Shown: in pieces, positions 27,011 through 34,706 of the stretch
Numbering within the stretch: the stretch's first letter is position 1
Layout: every line of letters starts with the position of its first letter
Assembly: GCA_965226045.1 (NCBI GenBank)
Contig: CBDDBU010000028.1
Location: 186,001-250,000 of the forward strand
DNA length: 64,000 nucleotides
Direction of reading: 5' to 3'
Source of the DNA: CBDDBU01 sp965226045
Lineage (GTDB): Bacteria > Pseudomonadota > Alphaproteobacteria > VGEJ01
The notes under the pieces: generated by a model
What the model was told of the DNA's origin: nothing
Database searches by the model: none
The model's input: the letters and a program-made list of their open reading frames with translations, nothing else
Translations under genes and position numbers: made by a program

Positions 27011-27039
27011 TTGAAGATGGCGCGATTGGCGGCTAAGCT
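27011..27039 (+). promoter_or_regulatory. Possible sigma-70-type promoter for the family-5 ABC transporter genes
   Basis: TTGAAG at 27011-27016, a 17-bp spacer and TAAGCT at 27034-27039, 50 bp upstream of the ATG at 27089. The downstream AGGGAGG (27077-27083) is a strong ribosome site. The -10 hexamer is a poor match, so this is tentative. Confidence 0.35.
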
Positions 27040-27088
27040 GTCGTCGGCTTTAGATCAATAAAGCAGACCCGATCCCAGGGAGGGACGA

Positions 27089-28660
27089 ATGAGATCATTG
27101 TCAATATCCCGGCGGGGGCTTGGCCGGTTGCTTACGGCGGGCCTAGCTGCCGGCGCGCTCATCTTTACCGCCGCCGCGCTCCCGCAGAGCGCGATGGCAC
27201 AGAAGGTGGGCGGCACGCTGAAGCTCGCGTTCGACCACGATGCCGGCGGGTTCGATCCGGCCAAGGCGACCTATGGCATGTCGCATGCAGTCATCGAGCA
27301 GGTGTTCTCGGGCCTGACGGCGCTCGATTCCGACGCCAATCCCTATCCCGATCTCGCCGCGACCATCGATGTGTCCGATGACGGCTTGGTCTACACCTTC
27401 AATCTCAAGAAGAACGTGACGTTCCACGACGGCACCCCCTTCACGGCCGAGGACGTCAAGTACACGCTCGACCATTTGAAGAACGAGGAAACCGGCTACC
27501 CGTACGCCTCAAAGCTGGCGGCGATTGAGGCCACCACCGTGCTCGACACGCACACGGTGCAGGTGCGGCTGTCTGTGTCGGATGGTCCATTCCTCGTCAA
27601 TCTGGCATTCCCGGGCAACGCGATCGTCTCCAAGACGCTCGCCGAATCGGGGCATGACATCAACGTGACACCGATCGGGACCGGCCCCTTCAAGTTCGTG
27701 GAGTACCAGCCGGGCACGGTCATCAAGCTGGCGCGCAACCCCGACTTCTACGAGGGCAACAAGCCTTACATCGAGAACCTCGAGTATCGGGTGATTTCCG
27801 ACCAGACCGCGATCACCAACGCGCTGCAATCGGGGGTCGTCAATTTCTCGAACGTGATCCCGGCCAAGGACTGGGCGGCGATCGAGGCCAATCCTGAGTT
27901 GACCAAGGCGCCCGTCGAGGGGAGCCGTTGGTTCTGGCTCGGCCTCAACAACAAAGAGGCGCCGTTGGGCAACTCCTTGGTGCGTAAGGCCATCGGCCAC
28001 GCGCTGGACCGCCAAGCCATTGTCGACGCGGTGTTCTATGGCCTCGCCAAGGTCATCCGTGGCGGCGTGGTTCCGGAGTGGAGTTGGGGCCACGCACCAG
28101 ACCTTAAGGTCTTCGCACCGGGCGCCGACCCTGAAAAGGCCAAGGCGCTGCTTGCGGAGGCGGGTTTCGCGGATGGCCTCGAAGTCAACTTCAAGGTCGG
28201 TACGGAGTGGCCGCGGCTGATGGCGATGGCGCCGCTGATCCAGGCCAATCTGGCGGCCGTCGGCATTACCGCCAATATCTCGACCATGGGCACGACCCAA
28301 TGGCTGGACGAGGTGTTCACGGCCCGCGAGTACCATATCACCAACATGTTCTGGCTGAGTCCGCTTGCCGATCCCGACGACTTCACGACGCTCAACTATC
28401 TGTGCGACAGCGAGATGAACTTCCAGGGCTCGTGCAGCGAGGAGATGGATGCGTTGCTGGATGAGGCCCGGTCGGCGACGACGCGGGACGCTCGCAAGGA
28501 CGCCTACCGGCGGGTGCAGGAGCTCTCAATGGAGCAAATGACGCTGGTGCCACTGGTGAATGCCTTGATCCTTCATGCGCATACCAACAAGCTGATGGGC
28601 TTCAAGCCCATGCGCACGGGCTTCCTGAAGACGCTCAAGGACGCCTGGTTCGTGGAGTAG
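27089..28660 (+). CDS. ABC transporter substrate-binding protein, family 5 (peptide/nickel/opine type)
   Basis: 523 residues. The N-terminus has twin arginines-like SRRGLGRLL followed by a hydrophobic stretch and a cleavage site after QSAMAQ, so it is exported to the periplasm. The SBP_bac_5 body begins VGGTLKLAFDHDAGGFDPA and contains the family blocks YTFNLKKNVTFHDGTPF and PIGTGPFKFVEYQPG. Members bind di- and oligopeptides, nickel chelates, opines or sugars. A perfect-looking terminator hairpin follows, so it is probably made in excess of the permeases downstream. The ligand is likely an amide or peptide given the neighbours. Confidence 0.9.
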   Translation: MRSLSISRRGLGRLLTAGLAAGALIFTAAALPQSAMAQKVGGTLKLAFDHDAGGFDPAKATYGMSHAVIEQVFSGLTALDSDANPYPDLAATIDVSDDGLVYTFNLKKNVTFHDGTPFTAEDVKYTLDHLKNEETGYPYASKLAAIEATTVLDTHTVQVRLSVSDGPFLVNLAFPGNAIVSKTLAESGHDINVTPIGTGPFKFVEYQPGTVIKLARNPDFYEGNKPYIENLEYRVISDQTAITNALQSGVVNFSNVIPAKDWAAIEANPELTKAPVEGSRWFWLGLNNKEAPLGNSLVRKAIGHALDRQAIVDAVFYGLAKVIRGGVVPEWSWGHAPDLKVFAPGADPEKAKALLAEAGFADGLEVNFKVGTEWPRLMAMAPLIQANLAAVGITANISTMGTTQWLDEVFTAREYHITNMFWLSPLADPDDFTTLNYLCDSEMNFQGSCSEEMDALLDEARSATTRDARKDAYRRVQELSMEQMTLVPLVNALILHAHTNKLMGFKPMRTGFLKTLKDAWFVE

Positions 28661-28680
28661 CCGTGACGCCGCTCGAGATG

Positions 28681-28713
28681 AGCCCTGGGGAGCCGCGCTC
28701 TCCAGGGCTTTCT
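28681..28713 (+). terminator. Hairpin between the substrate-binding and permease genes
   Basis: The stem pairs AGCCCTGG (28681-28688) with CCAGGGCT (28702-28709), extended by four more pairs including one G-U around a five-base loop, about 12 bp in all. It is followed by TTCTCTT. It lies 21 bp after the stop of the binding-protein gene and 54 bp before the first permease gene. A partial terminator or mRNA-stabilising hairpin here would explain high binding-protein levels. Confidence 0.7.
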
Positions 28714-28766
28714 CTTGCGACCCGCGCCGAAATGCCAAGACGCTAAGCCACAACGCCTAACAAGCC

Positions 28767-29723
28767 ATGATCCAGTTCATTGCCGTGCGGTTGGCGGCTT
28801 TCGTGCCCACCCTTCTCGCGATCTCGGCCGTCTTGTTTCTGGCGATCAATGTGATCCCCGGCGGCGCCGCCCAGGCTTCACTTGGCATCAGGGCCACGCC
28901 CCAGGCGATCGCCCGCTTCAACCGCGAACACGGCCTCGACCGACCACTACCCGAGCAGTACGTGGCCTGGCTTGGCAAGGTGTTGCAGGGTGATTTCGGC
29001 AAGTCGCTTCAGTCGGGCACCCCGGTCGGGCCGGAACTGTTGGTGCGCCTGGCGCTGACGCTGGAGCTGGCGATTCTTGCTTTTCTCATCGCCAACCTCA
29101 TCGCCGTGCCGCTCGGCTGCCTCGCCGCCTACCACCACCAGCGAGCCGCGGACCATGCCTTCATTTTGCTGGCGACGATAATGGGAGCGCTGCCGAATTT
29201 TTGGTTGGCGACGCTGCTGATTCTCTTTTTCACGGTCACCCTGCACTGGCTGCCGCCCGGCGGCTACGTGCCGTTCGGCGAGGCCCCGCTCGAGAACCTC
29301 AGCCTCATGCTGATGCCGGCGATCTCGCTGGGCGTCGTTTCGTCGGCGCTGTTGCTGCGCATCATGCGCACCGGCATGATCGAGGTGATCTCGTCTGACT
29401 ACATCCGCACGGCGCGCGCCAAGGGCGCGGGCCAGAGCGTCGTGATTTGGCGCCACGCGTTGCGCAACGCGCTGATTCCCTACCTCACGGTCGGGGGCGT
29501 CGAGTTCAGCTTGCTGTTCGGTGGCGTTGTCATCGTCGAGAACATTTTTCTTCTGCCGGGCGTTGGCCAGTTGGCGTTGGTCGGCATCACTCAGAGGGAC
29601 TATCCGCTGTTGCTCGCGAGCGTGCTGTTGATCGCGGTCGTGGTGCTGAGCGCCAACCTGATCGTCGACGTGGCCGGCGCCTGGCTCGACCCCAGGCGCG
29701 TGCGCACCGTCCGGTCGGCATGA
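28767..29723 (+). CDS. ABC transporter permease, DppB/OppB type
   Basis: 318 residues with six membrane segments. The first spans about 8-30 and a long periplasmic loop follows (GIRATPQAIARFNREHGLD, LPEQY). The EAA loop facing the ATPase is in DYIRTARAKGAG (residues about 207-218). It would form one half of the membrane channel. The stop overlaps the start of the DppC-type gene (ATGA), so the two subunits are coupled. The partner ATP-hydrolysing subunits (DppD/DppF types) are not in this window. Confidence 0.92.
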   Translation: MIQFIAVRLAAFVPTLLAISAVLFLAINVIPGGAAQASLGIRATPQAIARFNREHGLDRPLPEQYVAWLGKVLQGDFGKSLQSGTPVGPELLVRLALTLELAILAFLIANLIAVPLGCLAAYHHQRAADHAFILLATIMGALPNFWLATLLILFFTVTLHWLPPGGYVPFGEAPLENLSLMLMPAISLGVVSSALLLRIMRTGMIEVISSDYIRTARAKGAGQSVVIWRHALRNALIPYLTVGGVEFSLLFGGVVIVENIFLLPGVGQLALVGITQRDYPLLLASVLLIAVVVLSANLIVDVAGAWLDPRRVRTVRSA

Positions 29724-30565
29724 CGCCGGCGCCGGCGATGCTTGTGCGGATACCGTGGCGGCGGGTCGGATTGCTGTCGATCGGCGCCACGCTGACGCTC
29801 GGCCTGCTCCTCGTGGCGCTGTTCGCGCCGTGGGTCGCGCCGTTCTCGCCCTACGAGATCAACGTTCCGGAACGGTTGCAGTCGCCTGGTGCGGTGCACT
29901 GGCTGGGCACCGACGAGCTCGGGCGCGACACCTTCTCGCGCACCGTCTTCGCCGCCCGCATTTCGGTGCAGGTGGCCGCCGTGGCGGTCGGCATCGGGCT
30001 CATCGGCGGGGTCCTGATCGGCCTAAGTTCGGCTTATTTCGGTGGCGCCTGGGACATGATCTTCATGCGCAACATGGACCTGCTGTATGCCTTTCCCGCG
30101 GTGCTGCTGGCAATCGTCATCATGGCCGGGCTCGGCACCAGCATGGTCAACGCCATGATCGCGATCGGCATCATCTTCATTCCCGGCTACGCCCGTCTTT
30201 CGCGGGCGACGGCGCAGGTGGTCTTGCGCCAGCCGTTCATCGAGGCGGCGCTCACCATCGGCATGTCGACGCCGCGTATCCTGTTTCGCGAGATCCTGCC
30301 CAACATCGCGACGCCGCTGATGGTGGCCGGGGCGATCGGCTTCGCCTACGCCGTGTTGATCGAATCGGCGCTCAGTTTCCTCGGTCTCGGCGCCCAGCCG
30401 CCAGAGCCGACCTGGGGCGAGATGATCAACTCGGGCCGTGGGCAGATGACCAACGCACCATGGCTCGGCATCGTGCCGGGGGCCGCCATCTTTATTAGCG
30501 TCCTTGGCTTCAACATGTTGGGCGACGGACTGCGAGATTTCTTCGATCCTCAACTGAGGGACTAG
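29720..30565 (+). CDS. ABC transporter permease, DppC/OppC type
   Basis: 281 residues, six membrane segments, with the DppC N-terminal extension (LLVALFAPWVAPFSPYEIN) and the GTDELGRDTFSR motif typical of this subunit. Its EAA-like segment is YARLSRATAQVVLRQPFIEAA. It starts inside the stop of the DppB-type gene. It would pair with DppB to form the channel, and an ATPase encoded elsewhere is needed. Its downstream neighbours are the three DUF1028 genes, 44 bp away. Confidence 0.92.
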   Translation: MTPAPAMLVRIPWRRVGLLSIGATLTLGLLLVALFAPWVAPFSPYEINVPERLQSPGAVHWLGTDELGRDTFSRTVFAARISVQVAAVAVGIGLIGGVLIGLSSAYFGGAWDMIFMRNMDLLYAFPAVLLAIVIMAGLGTSMVNAMIAIGIIFIPGYARLSRATAQVVLRQPFIEAALTIGMSTPRILFREILPNIATPLMVAGAIGFAYAVLIESALSFLGLGAQPPEPTWGEMINSGRGQMTNAPWLGIVPGAAIFISVLGFNMLGDGLRDFFDPQLRD

Positions 30566-30609
30566 ACTGGGCCAACCCCCGGCATAGCGGGGACGGCGGG
30601 AGGACGGCC

Positions 30610-31350
30610 ATGGAAATCAACACATTCTCGATCGTTGGCCGGTGCGGACGTACCGGTCAGGTGGGGGGCGCGGTCGCGTCGGCGGGGCCGGGGGTGGGCC
30701 CGATGTGCCTGTTTGCCAGGGCCGGCGTCGGCGCCGTCTCATCGCAATCTTGGTGCAATCCGTACCTCGCCTATGACGGCCTAGACCTGATGGAACAGGG
30801 AATGGGCCCGCGGGAGTTGTGCGACAAGCTCCTGGCGGAGGATCCTGGCCGCGAGATCCGGCAGATTGGCTGTGTCGATGCCAAGGGAAGAAGTGCTGCG
30901 TTCACGGGCAAGGAGTGTGCTCAGTGGAACGGCCATATCACCGGCCCCGATTTCTCGTCGCAAGGAAATCTCTTGGTCGGCGAGGACACGGTGAAGGCGA
31001 TGGCCGAGACCTTCCAGCGGCTCGAGGCGCTCGACCTCGCCGAACGGTTGATCGCCGCCCTTGAGGGGGGCGATGCGGCCGGCGGCGATGCGAGGGGCAA
31101 GCAGGGTGCCGCGGTCCTGGTCATGCACAAGGAGCGCTATCCGCTGGTCGACCTGCGCGCCGATGAGCATCGCCACCCGGTGGTCGAGCTGAGGCGGGTT
31201 TATGAGGTGGCGAGGTACCAGAGTCTGCCGTTCGTCGCTCAGATGCCGACCCGTGACAACCCGCTCGGCTCGTTCGCCGCCGACATGGCGCACAGCATGA
31301 GCGTCGCGCCGGCTTACCGACCCGGTGGTGGCGGCGGCGAGAGCGCCTGA
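30610..31350 (+). CDS. DUF1028 protein, paralog 1 (Ntn-hydrolase-like)
   Basis: 246 residues. Family blocks are NTFSIVGRCGRTGQ, AVSSQSWCNPYLAYDGLDLMEQG, LLAEDPGREIRQIG and RADEHRHPV. DUF1028 proteins have an N-terminal-nucleophile-hydrolase-like fold, and the threonine at position 5 (T5) is the likely nucleophile if the first four residues are removed. Paralog 1 differs from the other two by changes such as CGRTGQVGGAVASAGPGVG near the start. It is the first of three tandem copies of the same length, 44 bp after the DppC-type gene. Function is unknown; amide or peptide hydrolysis is an inference from fold and neighbours. Confidence 0.85.
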   Translation: MEINTFSIVGRCGRTGQVGGAVASAGPGVGPMCLFARAGVGAVSSQSWCNPYLAYDGLDLMEQGMGPRELCDKLLAEDPGREIRQIGCVDAKGRSAAFTGKECAQWNGHITGPDFSSQGNLLVGEDTVKAMAETFQRLEALDLAERLIAALEGGDAAGGDARGKQGAAVLVMHKERYPLVDLRADEHRHPVVELRRVYEVARYQSLPFVAQMPTRDNPLGSFAADMAHSMSVAPAYRPGGGGGESA

Positions 31351-31365
31351 GGGAAGGGAGAGAAT

Positions 31366-32106
31366 ATGGAATTCAACACATTCTCGATCGTAGGTCGCTG
31401 CGAGCGCACCGGCCAGCTCGGCGTCGCCGTCTCGACCGCAGCGCCCGCCGTCGGCGCGTATTGCCCGTTCGCCCGCGCTGGCGTCGGCGCGGTTTCGTCA
31501 CAGTCGTGGTGCAATCCGTATCTCGCGTACGACGGCCTCGATCTGATGGAGAAGGGCATGAGCGCCCAGGAAGTCCGTGACAAATTGTTGGCCGAGGACC
31601 CCGGGCGCGAGACTCGGCAGATCGGCTACGTCGATGCCAAGGGGGGCAGCGCCGCGTTCACCGGCAAGGAGTGCGCCAACTGGAACGGCCACATCACGGG
31701 CCCCAACTTCGCCACTCAGGGCAACCTGTTGATGGGCGCGGGGTGTGTGGCGGGGATGGCGGAGACTTTCCAGAAAGCGGAGACGTTGGAACTCGCGGAG
31801 CGCTTGATCGCGGCGCTCGAGGCCGGCCAAGCGGCCGGCGGCGATGCCCGTGGCAAACAATCGGCCGCGGTCCTGGTGGTCCACACCGAGCGCTATCCGT
31901 TGATCGACCTGCGCTCTGACGAACACCGCAATCCGATCGCGGACCTCAGGCGCATTTACGGCATCGCCAAGCTCCAGGGCCTGCCGTTCATCGCCCAGAT
32001 GCCCACCCGCGACAATCCGCTGGGCAGCTTCGGCGACGACATGCGCTGGGGTTTGAGCGTTGCACCGGCGGTTCGCCCGGGCGGCGGCGGCGGCAAGGTG
32101 GCCTGA
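31366..32106 (+). CDS. DUF1028 protein, paralog 2 (Ntn-hydrolase-like)
   Basis: 246 residues, again exactly. Start and blocks as in paralog 1, with ERTGQLGVAVSTAAPAVGAYC and NWNGHITGPNFATQGN. A GGGAGAG site precedes the ATG at 31366, 15 bp after paralog 1. Paralogs 1 and 2 look closest to each other in the N-terminal half, while the C-terminal parts (RPGGGGG) are alike in all three. Active-site T5 and the histidine-bearing ADEHRNPI-type block are retained, so it appears functional. Confidence 0.85.
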   Translation: MEFNTFSIVGRCERTGQLGVAVSTAAPAVGAYCPFARAGVGAVSSQSWCNPYLAYDGLDLMEKGMSAQEVRDKLLAEDPGRETRQIGYVDAKGGSAAFTGKECANWNGHITGPNFATQGNLLMGAGCVAGMAETFQKAETLELAERLIAALEAGQAAGGDARGKQSAAVLVVHTERYPLIDLRSDEHRNPIADLRRIYGIAKLQGLPFIAQMPTRDNPLGSFGDDMRWGLSVAPAVRPGGGGGKVA

Positions 32107-32125
32107 CGGCCGAGAGGCGCCAGCC

Positions 32126-32866
32126 GTGCATCTCAACACATTTACGATCGTTGGCCGTTGCGAGCGTACCGGCATGCTGGGTGTGGCCGTTTGTACCGCC
32201 GCGCCCGGCGTCGGTGGCTACTGCCCATTTGTGCGCGCCAAGGCCGGGGCGGTCGCCACCATGTCGTGGGTCAATCCGTATCTCGCCATCGACGGGCTCA
32301 AGTTGATGGGCGAGGGGATGTCGGCGAAGGACGCGCTCGACAAGCTGATCGCGGCCGACCCGGGTCGCGCCGTACGTCAGGTCGGAATGGTCGATGCCAA
32401 GGGCGGCGGCGCCGCCTATACGGGCGAGGGCTGCGGGCACTGGTGTGGCCACAAGCACGGCAAGAATTTCTCCGCCCAGGGCAACATCCTGGTGGGCGAG
32501 GGCACGGTTACGGCGCTGGCGGAGACGTTCCAGAACACGGCCGCGCTCGATCTGCCAGAACGGTTGCTGCTGTCGCTTGAGGCGGGCATGGCGCGTGGTG
32601 GCGATGCCCGCGGCAAACAGTCGGCTGGGCTCCTGGTCCACTGGAAAGAGGAATATCCCTACATCGACCTGCGCGCCGACGAGCACCGGCATCCGGTGCC
32701 CGAGTTGCGGCGCATCTACCAGGTGGCGCTGCACCAGAGCATACCGTTCGTCGCCCAGATGCCGACCCGCGACAATCCGCTCGGCAGCTTCAGTGCCGAG
32801 ATCGAGGCCAGCATGAGCGTCGCGCCAGCCTATCGTCGCGGCGGCGGGGGGGGCGAAAGCGCATGA
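32126..32866 (+). CDS. DUF1028 protein, paralog 3 (Ntn-hydrolase-like)
   Basis: 246 residues from a GTG at 32126 (HLNTFTIVGRCERTG), chosen because it aligns exactly with the other two starts. An in-frame ATG at 32060 would lie within paralog 2. It differs most in the middle: SWVNPYLAIDGLKLMGEGMSAKDAL and CGHWCGHKHGKNFSAQGN, where extra cysteines and histidines appear that the others lack. These could be a metal or substrate difference. It ends 32 bp before the AtzG-like gene, so all three probably share one transcript with the amidase. Confidence 0.84.
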   Translation: MHLNTFTIVGRCERTGMLGVAVCTAAPGVGGYCPFVRAKAGAVATMSWVNPYLAIDGLKLMGEGMSAKDALDKLIAADPGRAVRQVGMVDAKGGGAAYTGEGCGHWCGHKHGKNFSAQGNILVGEGTVTALAETFQNTAALDLPERLLLSLEAGMARGGDARGKQSAGLLVHWKEEYPYIDLRADEHRHPVPELRRIYQVALHQSIPFVAQMPTRDNPLGSFSAEIEASMSVAPAYRRGGGGGESA

Positions 32867-32898
32867 ACCCGACCGCCGCCGGACTCTGAGGCGAGCGG

Positions 32899-33111
32899 TT
32901 GGCGCGCATCGCGCCCGAAGCCCTCGCCGCCCTCTGCGCGGAGGTTTTCGGCCTCGATCTTGATCGCGAGCGCCTTGAGGTGTTGGCGCCGCAGCTCGAA
33001 GTTGTGCTGGCCGAGATCAAGCGCTCGCGCGAACTCGATCTCTCGGCGGTGTCCCCGGCGGTCGTGTTCGATCCGCTGTGCGTCTATCCCCCCGGCGAGA
33101 ATGACGGCTGA
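32899..33111 (+). CDS. AtzG-like small subunit (DUF4089)
   Basis: 70 residues starting at a TTG, helical and acidic, with the pattern LCAEVFGLDLDRERLEVLAPQLEVV and ending in PLCVYPPGE. This resembles GatC and AtzG, small proteins that wrap around and stabilise a large amidase. The stop overlaps the amidase start by 11 bp, which suggests translational coupling and equal amounts. The TTG start has no strong alternative, as the first ATG is far inside. The partner assignment rests on family similarity and gene order. Confidence 0.7.
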   Translation: MARIAPEALAALCAEVFGLDLDRERLEVLAPQLEVVLAEIKRSRELDLSAVSPAVVFDPLCVYPPGENDG

Positions 33112-34462
33112 GGATATCGCGACCTTGCCGATCGAGGCCTTGGCGCCGCGCCTCCGCGACGGCGAGCTGTTGGCCGCTACGCTGGTCGAGGCGGTGCTCG
33201 CACGGATCGCCCGGCACGACGGCGACCTCAAAGCCTACCGCGGGTTGTCGTTGGGCGCCGTTGAGGCGGCCCGGGCGGCCGATCGAGAGATCGCCCAAGG
33301 ACGCTATCGAGGGCCGCTGCACGGCATTCCCGTGGCCCTGAAGGACAATTTCCTTACCGCCGACATGCCCTCGTGCCTGGGCGTCGACCTTCCACCGCAA
33401 ACCTTCCCCCGGCGCGATGCGGCGGCGGTACGGCGTTTGCGCGAGGCCGGGGCGATTATCATCGGTAAGACCCAGATGCACGGCTTCGCCTGGGGCATCG
33501 TCACGCCGCCGACGCGCAATCCCTGGGATCGAGACCGGGTGCCGGGCGGTTCGAGCGGCGGGTCGGCGGCGGCGGTCGTGGCGGGCCTGTGCGGCGCGGC
33601 GTTAGGCTCCGATACCGGCGGCTCGGTTCGCATTCCGGCGAGCCTGTGCGGGTGCGTGGGCTTCAAGCCGACCTATGGATTGATCGACAAGGACGGCATC
33701 GTCACCCATAGCTGGTCGCTGGATGTGGCGGGTCCGCTCGCGCGCACCGTAGGCGACGCCGCACTCATGCTCGAGGCGCTGGCGGGGCCCGGCTATGCGG
33801 CCGCGCTGGGACAACCGATTGACGGCTTACGGATCGGCGTCTGTCGCCAGCATTTTTTCGACCGTAACGCGCCTGAGGTCCAGAACGCCGTCGAAACCGC
33901 TGTCGCGCACTTGGCCGGACGTTGCGCCGCGCTGGTGGAGGTGGAGTTGCCGCACCTTCCCTACGGGCTCGGGGCCATAGTGGCGATCGAGCTTGCATCC
34001 TGCACCGCCGGTCAGGCCGGGCTGTTGCGGCGTGGCATGCAGAAGCGGATGCCGGAGGACGTGCGCACGCTGCTGGAGCTCGGCGCGTTCGTTTCGGGGG
34101 CCGACTATTTGCGGGCCGAGCAGGTCCGGCGTTTGCTGATGGAGGACTTTCGCACCGCCTTTGCGGTGGCGGACGTGATCATCACCCCAACGACGCCGGT
34201 CACCGCCTGGCCCCACGGGGAGACAAATGTGCCGATCGGCGATGGTCAGGAAAGCATACTCTCAGCGGCCTGGCGCCTGACCTACCCCTTCAACCTCGCG
34301 GGGCTGCCGGCCATCACCCTACCGTGCGGTTTTGATTCGCGCGGTTTGCCGATAGGTCTGCAAATCGCTGGCAAACCGCACGCCGAAAATACGGTGTTGA
34401 GCCTTGCTCATGCATACGAAGAGGCCCACGATTGGACGCATCGTCGGCCGGATCTGGCATAG
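33101..34462 (+). CDS. Amidase signature family enzyme (AtzE/GatA-like)
   Basis: 453 residues. The Ser-cisSer-Lys triad is visible: K81 in VALKDNF, S151-S152 in GGSSGGS and S175 in GSDTGGSVRIPAS. Members hydrolyse amides, including 1-carboxybiuret, malonamates and Gln-tRNA. The coupled small subunit is the AtzE/AtzG arrangement, not a GatCAB set because no GatB is adjacent. It would complete an amide breakdown route downstream of the DUF1028 genes. A start at 33101, inside the small-subunit gene, is chosen because the family begins there. Confidence 0.87.
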   Translation: MTAEDIATLPIEALAPRLRDGELLAATLVEAVLARIARHDGDLKAYRGLSLGAVEAARAADREIAQGRYRGPLHGIPVALKDNFLTADMPSCLGVDLPPQTFPRRDAAAVRRLREAGAIIIGKTQMHGFAWGIVTPPTRNPWDRDRVPGGSSGGSAAAVVAGLCGAALGSDTGGSVRIPASLCGCVGFKPTYGLIDKDGIVTHSWSLDVAGPLARTVGDAALMLEALAGPGYAAALGQPIDGLRIGVCRQHFFDRNAPEVQNAVETAVAHLAGRCAALVEVELPHLPYGLGAIVAIELASCTAGQAGLLRRGMQKRMPEDVRTLLELGAFVSGADYLRAEQVRRLLMEDFRTAFAVADVIITPTTPVTAWPHGETNVPIGDGQESILSAAWRLTYPFNLAGLPAITLPCGFDSRGLPIGLQIAGKPHAENTVLSLAHAYEEAHDWTHRRPDLA

Positions 34463-34706
34463 GGGACCATCGGGCGGTGGAATTGCGTTGGTCGTGCCAC
34501 CGCTGCGGCGAGGCGGCGGCCGCGCGCGCTGTTGCCTGTGAGCGCGCTCCGAGGGCGGATGGCGGGGCGCTATTAACACAACTATAAGGGATACTTTCTC
34601 GTCGGAAACACGCGTCGAGACACTATCATTTTGAATAGACATCGATCCCAAGTGTGCAGAACTAAACAACACTTTCAACCGAGGGTTTTCTTAGTTTGCT
34701 CGTGAG

